A stretch of DNA of 64,000 nt from Hemibagrus wyckioides (taxonomy: Eukaryota; Chordata; Actinopteri; Siluriformes; Bagridae). The stretch is taken from the NCBI RefSeq assembly GCF_019097595.1, contig NC_080711.1:19366428-19430427 (forward strand). Direction: 5' to 3'. Of this stretch, positions 34,867 through 46,640 are shown piece by piece. The notes beneath the pieces are model-generated. The model was given only the letters and a program-made list of their open reading frames with translations. It ran no database searches and had not been told where the DNA came from. Each line of letters starts with the position of its first letter. Position 1 is the first letter of the stretch. The position numbers and the translations under genes were made by a program.

Positions 34867-36289
34867 TACTTTAACATAAGTGTTTCCTGGTCGATCAGGA
34901 AATAGACTTTTCGATATATTTTGCAAACGGCCCAATAAAAAAACTCATATTGAAAAAAAATCAAATTCACTTTGTGTAAGACCGCATCACAGTACCTTAG
35001 TGTCGATAATTATCGTGTTATAGCTTACTTCATTAAGGCTTTTCATTCTTGAAATAGTTCCCCCTGGGGTATTCCCAATGGACAAACTCAAAAAGGCCAA
35101 TTAGAAATCTCAGAACGCTAAAAATACTTGCTCGGGTGCAGAACACCGGACCTGTCCTTTATTTTTTTCCTCATTGGTAAATTTTGAGACAAGGCATTAT
35201 TTGAAGCAGCAGCATGCTGTAGTTATCCAGTCAAGGTTGTAGACGCAAATGCCAATGTGCAAATAAGAAGAACGTTAAGCCAGGGTTTAGGACTGTACTG
35301 TATAGTCTGAAAGAGATAACGAATATTTAGGATTAATTTTTAATTCCAGGTAAAGTATGAGCAGTGTGAAATGTGATAACCCAGGATATGCATATCACTA
35401 CTACCATATAACACTACTACACTGTATATTACACAACACATTTTTTACATAGTGGCACTGCATAGTATATTTTACACTCTGACACACTGCCACTGTATTT
35501 TTATAACTGTATTTTTATTTTTTATGACCACAATTTCTTGTCACACATCTACTCTAACATACATTTTTTAAACTTGACACCTTGTAATATATTTCGTACA
35601 GTAAACTTGGAGAGTTGTGTATATGTATATTCATGCTTTCTTATTTGTGGACTTCCAAATCTTGTGAGTTGCTAAATCTAAGTCTTTTTTGTTGCTCTTG
35701 TGTTGTTGTTGCGATTGCAAATTTCCTCATTGTTGATTACTTTACTAAAATATACCCGTTAATTTTTATCTTTATATTGTGATTTATATCGCTCTAATAT
35801 TTGTCTAGTAGTCACCATTTTGTTCCGTTGCCATGGTTACCCTGGCATAAGAAGATCACTGAACTTAGTTTAACACATTGTTTCTATATGAATTTACGGT
35901 ATGTTTTTTGTATAATTTTGTTCTTCGGAACATTTATGCTGTATGCCATGTTAACTTTCGGTATTCAGAAACATTAAGAGTGTGTGCATGTGTGTGTGTG
36001 TGTGTGTGTGAGTGAGTTTCCTCCAGCTGGCGTCGTGTGACGTTTCTTGTCTTCGATCTAGGTTCTGTTTTTCTGAAGCGCTCAGCATTTATGGAGCGAG
36101 TGGATCTTGTTTCAGAAAGCCGGTAATCAGAATCAGGAGGCTCTCATTTAATGTTGGAACAGACAAAAGAGACAGAAAAAGGTAGAAAAAGACTGCAAGG
36201 GAGAGAGGGATGTTGGGGGATGGAGGGAAAAAAAGACTATGTATTCTATGTATTTATATATTATTAGAAATGCATCACATTCCACAGGT
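34867..36289. other. Non-coding stretch; GT run near its end
   Basis: Mostly AT-rich. A (GT)n run lies at about 35990-36010. CCGTTGCCATGGTTACC at about 35826 and the 12-bp palindrome CGATAATTATCG at about 35005 are isolated words. Confidence 0.4.
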
Positions 36290-36291
36290 AT

Positions 36292-36358
<67 letters not shown>

Positions 36359-36360
36359 CT
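36290..36360. repeat. (TTTC)n microsatellite
   Basis: A pure tetranucleotide array of about 17 units, giving a Phe-Leu-Ser run in every frame. Confidence 0.97.
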
Positions 36361-36604
36361 TGTTTCTGGATGTCCCTCACTTGCTCTGCTTGCTTATTCA
36401 AGCTTTGTATAGAGCTGCTAGTTTCTACATTCAGACTTCATAAATCTCCACGTAGCTTCTGGCTGCCTTTAAAACATGACTCATTTTTTTGTTTTGTTTT
36501 CTTACTCAATTTTTTGCTCGTCTCGCTCACTTTCCAGAGTGACATCACATCCTCTTCAACAGAGCCACTACTGCATGATTACAGGGCAGTGTTAATAAGC
36601 TTTA

Positions 36605-36628
36605 TGTGTGTGTGTGTGTGTGTGTGTG
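36605..36628. repeat. (TG)n microsatellite
   Basis: A pure TG run of about 12 units. Confidence 0.93.
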
Positions 36629-36664
36629 TAAGACTCAGATTAAATAACACTTGTGCACAATTAT

Positions 36665-36860
36665 GATTGTGTTTTCATCAAATTGGCTGCGCGTGTTGAA
36701 ATCTTAAGCCTCGAGATTAGTAATTAATCCTGCTTTAATCACGATCAGAATTTTTGGCTTTCACTTTTAATTAAACATCAGCATCTATAATAACCAAAAT
36801 GCCGAGCTAGGGTAATGTGAGATATTATTTTTTAACGATCGGCGCTTTAAACTCACAGTG
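36665..36860. other. Candidate conserved non-coding block
   Basis: Non-repetitive sequence with retained CpGs and AT-core sites (GAGATTAGTAATTAATCCTG, CTTTAATCACGATCAGAATT, TTTTAATTAAACATCAG). No coding frame. A regulatory role is inference. Confidence 0.22.
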
Positions 36861-37287
36861 TGAGATTTGTGTGTGTGTTTAAATGAGTGTTGCACAAAAA
36901 AAAGGCTTAGAACTTAGAAAAAGCAAAGTGGAGCCTTGTTTGTTGAATTGTGATGACCTTGAAGTCATGTGACTGAGTTGAGGGTTTTTTTTTTTTAACT
37001 TTGTAGAAGCTTTGTACTTCTGCTGATTGTAATTACGCTTCAATTGTGTTCATTTGTGAAGATGATCTTGATCATTAAAACGTCAAAGCGCTTTTGTCAG
37101 CATTTCTAGTCGTAAAGTCTTGCCTTATTGTGTATCTGCTCTACTACTCTTGTCGATTTGCTCTATGTGTTTGTGTTTTGCCTCAACAATGTTCTGTCCA
37201 TTGCCTGATTAACACCTCTGATTTTGGATTTTAATCAATTAATTAGTTTACTCATTCTCACTTACTCACCTACAGTTGTTAAGTTGT

Positions 37288-37490
37288 CTTTATTTGTCAC
37301 ATATACATTAGTGCACAGTGAATTTCTTTCTTCACATATCCCATCCTGGGGGGTTCAGGACAGGGCGCAGGGTCAGCTATGATGCAGCGACCCTGGAGCA
37401 GGGTGGGTTGAGGGTCTTGCTCGATGACCCAACAGTGGCAGCTTGGCTGTGCTGGGGCTTGAACCTTGATCTTCCAGTCAATGATGCCCC
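37288..37490 (-). mobile_element. Family 1 SINE, inverted
   Basis: Reads TCTTTATTTGTCACATATAC, GTGCACAGTGAATTTCTTTC, GCGCAGGGTCAGCTATGATG, CAACAGTGGCAGCTTGGCTG and GGGGCTTGAACCTTGATC on the + strand. This is the reverse complement of the element at 0.2 kb. The extreme 5' head is cut off where the next SINE begins. Confidence 0.85.
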
Positions 37491-37492
37491 CC

Positions 37493-37770
37493 AAACTTAT
37501 CCTACACAGGGTCGCAGTGAGGCTGGAATCTATCCCAGAAGACTCAGGGCATAAGACAGGGTACCAATCCATCAGCGGGCACAATCAAACACACTCACAC
37601 ATTATGGACGATTTAGAGAAACCAGTCAGCCTACAACATATGTCAGCACACTTTGGGGAGGAAACCCAAGAACCCTTAGGAAAACCCCGAAGCACAGAGT
37701 ATGGAGGCGGGACTCAAACCACCAGCCCTGAAAGACTGAGGCAAATGTTCCTAACAGTAAGCCATCATCC
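37493..37770 (-). mobile_element. DANA/Mermaid-type SINE, inverted
   Basis: TTATCCTACACAGGGTCGCA, CAGGGTACCAATCCATCAGC, GGGGAGGAAACCCAAG and GGCGGGACTCAAACCACCAG (B-box zone) are the reverse complement of the family. It abuts the 5' side of the family 1 SINE in the same orientation with no gap, so one probably inserted at the edge of the other. The GATG tail is lacking. Confidence 0.85.
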
Positions 37771-38038
37771 ATCTTCAAAGCTGTTTGTCCGTATTGAAAT
37801 CAGCACATTATTCACTACGAAATATGCGTTAACATCATGCCATGGAAAACATATTGGTTCTAAACCCCAATCCAAATGCTCAGATTTAATTCACATGGTC
37901 TCTCTGACCCAGATTCCTGACTGCATTCTGTGCTCTGAGCGGTCCAACTCCTAATTTCTGCCATTCTAAAAAATCCATTAAAAACGATAAAAAGTGTGAT
38001 AATAGATCATTATTTTTTCCTAAATTGCTTTCAGGAGG

Positions 38039-38040
<2 letters not shown>

Positions 38041-38071
<31 letters not shown>
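38041..38071. repeat. (CA)n microsatellite
   Basis: A pure CA run of about 15 units. Confidence 0.95.
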
Positions 38072-38074
<3 letters not shown>

Positions 38075-38499
38075 TGGCTTTGAGGATGCTGCCATCTTTA
38101 ACATGTCATGATTTCATGAGCAGGCGGCTGGAGAAGAAGAAAGAAAAGGAAAGTGTGGAATAAGAGACTTTTTTGAGGCATCTGTGGGTTGTATTTATTT
38201 TGGCCTGTGTGAAGCCACGTAGATCTGAGCAAGTTGAAGTGTGTGTGTGTCTAAGACAGAACGAGAGAGAGATAGATAGATAGAGAAAGCGAAAGAGAGA
38301 AAGATTGATTTAAGCTAAAATAGTACTTTGATATGAATTTGAGTCAAAATAATCTAAAGAAATCTATTATGCTGAACAATTTCTTATGTCTTCACTGTGA
38401 GATACAGATACAGGTACAGCTACAGGTCCAAAGACATTCTTCAAACCTTTAACTGTCCAGATTTGGTGATCCTGTACCCACTGTAATCTCAAAATGTAG

Positions 38500-38590
38500 C
38501 CCAGCTGCCTCAAGGTTTGATATATTGTTTGTTTTCAGATACTTTTCAGCTCATCACCGATGTAAAGAGTGTTTGCTTGAGCTCCTCTAG
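38500..38590 (-). mobile_element. Tc1/mariner-like transposase fragment
   Basis: CAGATACTTTTCAGCTCATC and ACCGATGTAAAGAGTGTTTG are the reverse complement of the segment found near 0.5 and 3.1 kb. A short, decayed scrap. Confidence 0.5.
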
Positions 38591-38805
38591 TCACAAATAT
38601 CTTCAGTGATGTGAGATGAAATAATGAGTGGAGTGAGAATACAGGGTTTGAGCATGTATACCAAAAGTTTTGTCATTGTTTATCCATGATTAAGCTGATA
38701 CAGTGTGAGGATGTGATGTTCACTTAATCCTGGACACTGGAGTCTGCCCACAGCAATAAACACTCTGTTCCCATTGGGAAGACTCAGGCTTACTGAGCCA
38801 AATAA

Positions 38806-38845
38806 CACACACACACACGCACACACACACACACACACACACACT
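38806..38845. repeat. (CA)n microsatellite
   Basis: A CA run with one CACG interruption. Confidence 0.95.
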
Positions 38846-38999
38846 TCACCAGTGTTATATGGGAGAGAACACAATGTGGGTACTGGTGACTCAGCAGATT
38901 TCCGTATGCATGCTCTTCTCACAAGTCAACTTTTTGTGGCATAAGCTGACCTAAGAATGACCCAGAGTATAAATCTAAATTCAGATGAAATGTATAACT

Positions 39000-39094
39000 T
39001 GCTGTTCTCTCTCTGTTCAGCTCCAATCTTTCTTTCAGTTTCCAATCTCTTTCTCCCTTTCTGTCTGTCTCTTTCTCTTTTTGTCACTCCATTT

Positions 39095-39139
<45 letters not shown>

Positions 39140-39434
39140 CCAGTTCTCCATTTCTTCAGTCTTGCTCTCTCTCTTTCTGCCTCTCTCTCTTTTTATTTGT
39201 CTGTCTCTCTTTCTGCCTCTCTCTCTTTGTTTGTGTGTCTCTCATTTTGACTCCCTTGCTCTCTCTTTCTGACTCTCTCTCTCTCTGTTCTGGTTGTAAT
39301 GCATGGTGATGGAGTTCAGGACAGATCTGCACTAATGACCCTGCAGTGTTCATCTCACCACTAGATGGAAGCAGTAGTGCACCATTGGAAAAAAAGACAC
39401 TGTGGAAAGTGCAAGCTCTTGTCTGTAGTTACTT

Positions 39435-39487
<53 letters not shown>

Positions 39488-39495
39488 GTTGCTAT

Positions 39496-39534
<39 letters not shown>

Positions 39535-39543
39535 TGCCATAAA

Positions 39544-39583
<40 letters not shown>

Positions 39584-39606
39584 ATATGTATGTGTGTTGC
39601 CATAAA

Positions 39607-39647
<41 letters not shown>

Positions 39648-40210
39648 TCTCTCTCTCTGTGTATATGTACGTGTGGGATTGATGCCAGACGTGACTTGTC
39701 ACACTGAGTATTTCCTAACAGGCATAAGACACACACACTGAGAAAGACACACACACACACACGTACGCACACACACACACACCAGGAAACCTTATTATTG
39801 TCTGGTCTAAATAAACAGCCTTTGTTCTCCTGATTTGTTGATTTGATGATGGTCTTTCGTGTGTGTATAGTCACTTTTAGTAGACTGTATTGTATGCCTA
39901 TGTGTGTGTGTGTGTGTGTGCATATAAGGCAGATTGAAGCCAGACATCTATCTGTCTCTTAGCTCCAAGGTGTGTATAGTCTGACACTAAGCTTGTTTAA
40001 AGGTGTGTGTGTGTGTGTGTGTGTACAGGCTTGTATGCATGTATGTATGTATATGGTTGGTGTTGGGGTGTGTGTGTGTGTGTGTGTGTAAGGAGGGAGA
40101 ATTAAGTTCATTGGGCTATTTGTCACTACACAGTTGACCTTTGACCCCTTCACTAATACATCACACTCATTACAATCTATATTATATATGTAAGAGAGAG
40201 AGAGAGAGAA
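39000..40210. repeat. Dense cluster of CT, CA, GT and GA repeats
   Basis: A CT-rich tract at about 39000-39290 includes a pure (TC)n at 39098-39137. (CA)n follows at 39438-39485. Three CT tracts at 39499-39528, 39546-39578 and 39609-39658 are each introduced by GTTGCTATAAACT or GCCATAAACTTTCTC, so they form a tandem triplication of about 50-60 bp. Further CA/GT runs lie at 39728-39782, 39900-39920, 40003-40024 and 40068-40089, with GA at 40192-40209. The long frames are all dinucleotide translations. Such clusters can adopt Z-DNA or triplex forms. Confidence 0.95.
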
Positions 40211-40610
40211 ACTTTCAGAGATAAAGCTGCTGTGAGAACTTTTCTTCATAAATCCTTAGGATGGATATCTAGATGGCTTATCTAAACAATAATAAAAGTT
40301 TTTTGGCCAATGGCTATTATACACAACATGTTAAACTAACATCACTAGCAACCGAAGCCCTGAATACTTCCTTATGGAAACGGGAAACTACGCTATCTGG
40401 AAGAATTGCATCAACAATTTCCTGTGTTGTCGAATCACAGAGCGGGATTTTATCATGTGAACAAACATGGCCTCTGGTTACATTGTTTAACTGAAAAAAA
40501 ATGGTAGAAGTACAAGGACTGATTCATGTGCAGATTTTTATCAAAACACAATACTCAATTTACATCAAATCAAAGAGCACTGAAACACAAAAAACACGCA
40601 CAATTCAACA
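40211..40610. other. Short stretch, nothing recognised
   Basis: Mixed composition with no gene or repeat assigned. Confidence 0.4.
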
Positions 40611-40611
40611 G

Positions 40612-41770
40612 GATGCTAATGTATCTGGTTAGAAGGTCAGGACTGATCCCTCATGGCTAAGATTGGAAGGTTGTTGAAATGGTGTTTAGATACCATTTAT
40701 TGCAACTGATCCAATTTTCCCAGACTTACAGACTTTATAGGATAATAATAATTTACCTCATTTAGGTACATTTTCATGGTGTACTCATGCTAAAAGCTAG
40801 TTAACCTTTGCTAGCATACCGCATTATGTGTGTTTGCCAGGTCTTTGTTTAAAAACAACCAACCAACAAAATTAACCAACAACTCTCAAATCTTTAGCAT
40901 TTCTTTCGATGCAAAACATTATTTAGCTTCCTTTGCTAGGATGCTGATGTATGTGGTTAGAAGCTAAGGCCTCATGAAGCTTGGAAGGTTGGTCAGTCTT
41001 TTGATGCCATTTGTGGCAAGTGATCCTAAAATTTTCAGGCTTTTTGGGACTTTTCAGTGATGTGCTCATGCTAGTGGCAAATTAACCTATGCTGGCTAAC
41101 TGCTTAGATGCTAGTTAACAATTCTAGTTGCAATTCTTTGTTTAAATACAAACAAAAAACCTTACTATTTGTATCATCTCTTTAAATAAAACATTATTTA
41201 TTTTCTTTTACTAGGATGCTAATATATCTGATTAGCAGTTAAGACGTTATGCCTATGTGTTTAGATCTAACTCATTGTAATTCATCTAATTTTCCAAAAC
41301 ATTTTAGGTATAGATAGCTTCTATTAGGTATAGATAATAGTTTGGTTTTTTCAATTTTTAGCTAAATTATTAATGTGCTCATGCTATTATCTAGTTAACC
41401 TATGCTAGCTTTTGCTTGGATGATAGTTAACCAGATTATGTTTTTGCCAATTCTTTATTAAAAAACAAAACAAACCAAAACCAACTCATCAAACAAAACA
41501 AAACCCACTATTTTTTATGTAGAACATTAGTTAGCATTCTGTGTTAGGGTGCTTAATATATCTGGTTAGAAGTTAAGGCCTCATGCCTCATGGCTGAGCT
41601 TAGAAGGTTGTTTAAATGTTGAGAGGTGTTTAGATGCCATTCATTGGAACTAATCCTAAAACTAATCTTGAAAAAGATTTTTTTCAATTTAGCTTCATTA
41701 GCTAGTTCACCGGTGCTAGATAACTGCTAGGAGGCAAGCTAAAAAACTTAAAAAAAGTTAAAAAAAAACT
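40612..41770 (+). repeat. Tandem array of four ~0.3-kb diverged units
   Basis: Unit starts are marked by GATGCTAATGTATCTGGTTA (40612), GATGCTGATGTATGTGGTTA (40940), GATGCTAATATATCTGATTA (about 41215) and GGTGCTTAATATATCTGGTT (about 41548), giving periods of about 328, 275 and 333 bp. Other landmarks repeat in order: GGCCTCATG..GCTTGGAAGGTTG, GATGCCATT.., GTGCTCATGCTA, AGTTAACCTATGCTAGC, TCTTTGTTTAAA and AAAACATTATTTAGC. The last unit stops after GGTGCTAGATAACTGCTAGG. No frame is conserved between units, so this is non-coding tandem duplication. Confidence 0.88.
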
Positions 41771-42169
41771 TTGTCTATTCAGTGTTGTGAAATCTTAATG
41801 AATTTTAGAGAGTTATTAAGGTTAAGACGCTTCAAGCATTGAGTTTTACCAGAGTATTTTTACAAATCAAAATGCTTTTAGCTCTTGTAGCTTTCTTAAC
41901 TAAATTTGTAGCTCCATCTTGTAGCTTAAGTAGCTTTCTTAGCTTTCATATGTAGCTGGCTTAGCTGAGCTTGCTGCTTAGCTCTGTTCTTCAGAAAACA
42001 GTGGTAGTGTTGTGTTAAACACCAGAAAGTAACAGCAGCTAGTTCATCTTAATCTAAGATGACAAATTAGCGACAGATGCTAAAGTGAGCTAGAATGTAT
42101 GATGATATTACACAACAAGTACAAAGCGCAAAAGCGTGAGCTTTGCTAAAATTACTTGTTGCAAAAAAA

Positions 42170-42205
<36 letters not shown>

Positions 42206-42206
42206 A
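42170..42206. repeat. (AAAG)n microsatellite
   Basis: A pure tetranucleotide array of about 9 units after an A-run. Confidence 0.95.
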
Positions 42207-42465
42207 ATGGGCTGCTGCTGTTGTAGCACTGTTCTTGGCAATTGTCTGCTTTGCCAACATGCTCCAGCCGTGCCTGATGGAAAAATGTCTACTGGAAACC
42301 ATTAGGATAATCGCTTCGGCTATTATTTATTTATATATTCATTTATTTTTAGCAGAGTGTGTGCTTAATATATGAGCTGCAAGTGTGTGTTTGAAGTGTG
42401 CTGCTGCAGATGCCTGTTCAGAATATGAGGTGTGTATGGTAAAGTGAACATATGTGGCACAAAAT

Positions 42466-42489
42466 GTGTGTGTGTGTGTGTGTGTGTGT
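42466..42489. repeat. (TG)n microsatellite
   Basis: A pure TG run of about 12 units. Confidence 0.93.
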
Positions 42490-43637
42490 TTTATATACTG
42501 TAAAGGCTTTAATATCTGAATCAGTGCTGACTGATATATTCCATGTCTCTGCTGATTGATAAAGCGGTTCTGCATTAGCCTTTTTGAGCTTCTGGAACAT
42601 TCCAGTTCATGTACAGATCATAACTCAGGCTAAATGCTAATCTCCTGGAACATTACACACTCAGGGATTTCGAAAAAACAACAAACCGTGCTCCACCAAA
42701 ACAAACGGCTCCACGTATAAGGGGGTGCGATGGAGCTTTGACAGAGGAGGAGCAGGACAAATAAACGCCACAAGCAAAGAGCTGTGTGATTATTGACTTG
42801 ACGCGAAAACAACATGGCTCCTGTCTGCTTTTTTGAAACAAAAAAATTGTCTGTATGAGGAATTTCCTTGTGTTGAGTGTAAGCTGTGGATAAAAAAGAA
42901 AGCGTTAGGGAATGTTTGGCTGTTGATGTATGTTTGTGTTACCTTGACTCTAGTCAGCATCTTATAAGCTGCTATGCTAACTTTTTTGAAAAAAAGTTCT
43001 GAGGTAAAAAAAAATCCCGAACTGCATAATGATACTTCAGAAATGTGTTTATCCTGATGCGTAAGTGATACAATTCATCTTTCTAACTGAAAACAATGTT
43101 CATAAATGAACTGAGGGATTATATCAGCTCAGGATTATCTGTATCTCTGAGACTCTACGTTAACGTTAATCCTAGCTTGCTTTGATTGGTGTGGCTGAGA
43201 GGATTTTTGAGCTCTAGACGTGACTCCTGTTGCGGATTTCGTTGTCTGCTCAGTCTTTCCTCTCAAGGTCTCTCCACACAACTTTGTTTTACATAAAAAT
43301 AATTGTTTTATTAATAATGAATACAAGCTTAGACAGATAGAGAGTTCGATTTGCAGCTTAGCCTTGAGTGTTTCAGGAGATAATAGGAATTGTTTTGTTT
43401 TGTTTGTGTTTTTTGTTTTTTTTTTAATACCCGTGAGTGATGAACAAGAAGAGTGTACTAATTATACCAAATACTTTGACTACTGTAAGAACTAGGGATA
43501 AAATCATATTTGAATAGAGATATGTACTACACACACATGAAGACATCATGTTCACAGGAGCTATCTTTGTTATTAGCATTCCTTCACTGATTGATTACTC
43601 TCCAACATGGAATAAAGGAATAAAACACTGCAGAGCG
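42490..43637. other. Non-coding stretch, nothing recognised
   Basis: Mixed composition with no gene or repeat assigned. GGCTCCACGTATAAGGGGGT near 42708 is an isolated GC-richer patch. Confidence 0.4.
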
Positions 43638-43712
43638 TGCTGTTATAAGAAAATAGTCAATGATAGAGATGAATTATTATCCAAAACTGGATTATTTTTT
43701 ACAATAATGGCA
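43638..43712 (+). repeat. Dispersed hairpin repeat (TGCTGTTATARGAAA family)
   Basis: TGCTGTTATAAGAAAATAGT at 43638 is imperfectly mirrored by ATTATTTTTTACAATAATGG plus CA at about 43691-43712. It is preceded by GGAATAAAACACTGCAGAGCG. Same family as 9.83 and 61.27 kb. Confidence 0.6.
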
Positions 43713-43854
43713 TGTCCCATTAAGCGTAAAGCTATTCATCCTGAAGACTCCCATGTCTGTTACCAAGCCCTGATACTGGTAAATATACCTTGACCATATC
43801 AACACATTTACATATATTTTTAGGCTTGGATTAGCGTTCACCGTACGCCTGACT

Positions 43855-44620
43855 TGTGGCTGTTACCATAGCAACAATACCAAAATACAATGAGTACATT
43901 AGCATTACTTGAATTCTGGCCATTTTCCGAGGCAGAGCGAAAACGAACCAACACATTCTGGGCAATCAGAATCGATCGTTCAATGGCGCTTTGCTCCAAA
44001 AGTGAGTAAGAGTTGTTTATTTGTGTGTAACATTGAGGACGGTTAGGACTAACGGTTTTGATTTGAATTCCACCCGAGGGAAATGGTGAGAGCCTGAGAA
44101 AATAAACATAGTCAGACATCTGTTGTAGGTATGAACTGATTTTTGCAGTCATGGAAATGTTGAGGTGGTTTTTGGTTGTAAAACGTTGACTGAAAAGTCA
44201 AGGTCTATTCTATTTTAGAGATCAAGATGTAGAACTTTGCAAATGATGTCAGGGGTAATAAGAATGGCAAACGACGAGCAAAAAAGATGGGGTTTCTTTT
44301 GCTATCTTCTCGAACTCACTCACTGACTTTATTGCAATTTGTACTGAAAACATCTGGCAAATTTTAATCATTTAGTCATTACCCCAAACTGTGTCCCATT
44401 TGCCATTTGGTGATATAGAAATATTCAATTCCTGTTTTGATTGCCTTTTTTATTGAATATTAAACAGTGAATGTTGTAGTTGATGCAAGAACCATGCCAG
44501 TTCTTCCAGCTGTTTGTATTGTGTGTATGACGTTTAATGAAGCAAAGCTGCTGGAGAAATCATGGCTTCTGGAGAACATCACATACGCTAAACTAAATTG
44601 GTTTAAAAGTTTTCAAAGAC
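43855..44620 (+). repeat. Dispersed repeat, copy C
   Basis: Several blocks recur elsewhere. GGCTGTTACCATAGCAACAA and CAATCAGAATCGATCGTTCA also occur at 48.05-48.17 kb. GATTTGAATTCCACCCGAGG with GAGAAAATAAACATAG, and GCCAGTTCTTCCAGCTGTTT with GGCTTCTGGAGAACATCACA, recur in the same order at 56.08-56.46 kb. Non-coding; family not recognised. Confidence 0.6.
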
Positions 44621-44716
44621 CAATATACGCTCACACGCTCTTCTTGTGGAATTGCAGTTGGGGACAAACAAAGCTCTATTCAGTACTGTGTTTCCATGTT
44701 GGCTGATGTGCTCTAT

Positions 44717-45256
44717 GACTAAAAGTACATGGACACCTGATGCTAACACCCATATATGGGCCTTTATCTATCTGTTAGGAACACAGAATGTTCTGGTATG
44801 TTTTAACATTAAGGTTCAATGGAACAAAGGAGCTAAAATACTGTCTAGCAATGTCACTTCCATGAAGACATGGTTTGCCAGAATTTGAGTATTGATCAGA
44901 GAAGTATTAAAGTGGTTAAGCTGTTAGTTATGAGCTCAAATCCCAGCACCAGCAATGGTAGGCCCCTGAGCAAATCTGTTAACCCTCAACTGCTCAGTTG
45001 TAAAGATTAGATAAATGTAAGTCACTCTGGTTAAGGGTTATCAGCCAAATACTGTAAATATAATTGTAAATGTAAATGAGTATCCTACACAGAACCCTGA
45101 CCTCAACCGTACTGAACACCTTTGAGATGAACTGGAGCACTGACCTCTTCATCCAACATCAGAACTTGACCTCTCTAATGATCTAATGAGTGAATGGACA
45201 AATCCTTCATAACTATGTTCCAGAGTCTACTGGAAAGCCCATTTTCTTTTATAGCA
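44717..45256 (+). mobile_element. Tc1-like transposon remnant, split by a SINE
   Basis: The start AAAAGTACATGGACACCTGA is a familiar Tc1-like terminal wording. The coding remnant gives TSMKTWFAR before the SINE, then NPDLNRTEHL.DELEH and PTSELDLSND after it. These match the 'SPDLNP-x-EHLWDELE' closing region of Tc1-family transposases. Stops and frame changes mean it is inactive. The SINE lies between its two halves at 44893-45076. Confidence 0.8.
44893..45076 (+). mobile_element. Family 2 SINE nested in a Tc1-like element
   Basis: The head includes AAGTGGTTAAGCTG and GAGCTCAAATCCCAGCACC (B-box zone). The body is GGCCCCTGAGCAAATCTG and CTCAACTGCTCAGTTG, and the tail is GTAAGTCACTCTGGTTAAGG then an A/T-rich TGTAAATGTAAA end. 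TGAGTAT occurs directly before (44886-44892) and directly after (45077-45083), the likely target-site duplication. The transposase reading continues across when the SINE is taken out. Confidence 0.88.
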
Positions 45257-45259
45257 GTG

Positions 45260-46602
45260 CTGACAGTAAATCTGGCTGTAATTCAGAATCCCAGGTTTCT
45301 AATACATTATTGTTTCTCTAGCAATTACATATACAGGAGCTACAAAATCCAAGTCTAATATTAAATGTATTCAAATTACAGAATCATTGATTACATACAT
45401 ATTGAATAATTAAAGCACTTTCAAGGCTCACGTTTCTTTTATTTCTGCTTACTTCAAGAGAGAGAGGTAAAAAGAGGCTAAATGTTTGTTTATATGATCC
45501 AAGTTATGTAACTGTAAATGGATATAAAGTATGACATTTGTTAATAAACTTACAGCAGAGCTTTCTGTGGGGTTTTTTTTTTTTTGTGATCAGAGCCCAC
45601 CTTCAGACCTCAAGCCAGAATGGGAAGAATGCTGAAATGACGATTAATTAAAATGAACTGCATAGTTGGAAAAATACACATCTACCACATTAAATCTAGT
45701 CCTGACCAAGCGGTGTTCACGAGGTGCTGTATAGGCCACACCGAACTGACCCGTGGGTGTTTATTGAAGGGTGAAAAACCACCAAAATGTCAATAATGTA
45801 ACACTCAGTTGACTATAAAACAATTTTTTTTGGTCTGCCCTACTTTCACAGCACCTGGGCACTTCGTGTTTTATACAGAATTGTATAGGAAATTATTCAA
45901 TTTTTATAATAAACATACAACATTTTATTGAAAGTTTGATAAATATCAATGAAATATGTTTTGAAGCTGGTATGGCAATGAACCTAAATACAAACAAACA
46001 ATTGTAATCACTGTCAAATTGCTGTGGTATAACAGCACATGGAAAACACTTCAGGATATGGAAAATAATCAGCTTCAGATCGGCAGCACAAACTCTGCAT
46101 CTCGGCATCAAAAGAAAACGATGCGTTCATGTTTCATGACTTATGGAATAAAAACAGTTCTTGGACGTGTGCTTGGGGTTATGCGAATCCTGTAACACTA
46201 TGCGTCAGTTGCTGGCTCAAATTTACTTTGAAACACACACACACTGTACTAACATGAACTCAGAGATTACCATGAAGGACATTGTGTTAGCAGAATTGTC
46301 TTTTCCTGTCATTGTGGCAATCCTTCTTCCACGGTCTGGGATTCTTTATCGGCAAACACGCAGCATTTCCCTGTCAACACACACTCTCCTGTTTGTAACT
46401 GAGGAAAAAAAAATTCTCTGAGGAGGTGTGGTAAGTGTGTGTAATTTGATTTAACAACTTTATAAGTCATACTGCTATGCCTGAGTTTGGAAACAAAGTT
46501 TGTGCTCTCAATCCCCCCTTTTGAGCTAATGTAAAAAAAAAAAAATCATTTTTTCATATCATATGGAGGATAAATAATTATAATTATCATTAATTATCAT
46601 AA

Positions 46603-46640
<38 letters not shown>

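Noticed and set aside
37466..37954. 162-codon frame on the + strand
   Set aside because: It runs through two inverted SINEs and beyond; the residues come from SINE sequence.
39346..39741. Frames of 105-131 codons rich in Thr-His and Leu-Ser
   Set aside because: Translations of CA and CT dinucleotide runs on either strand.
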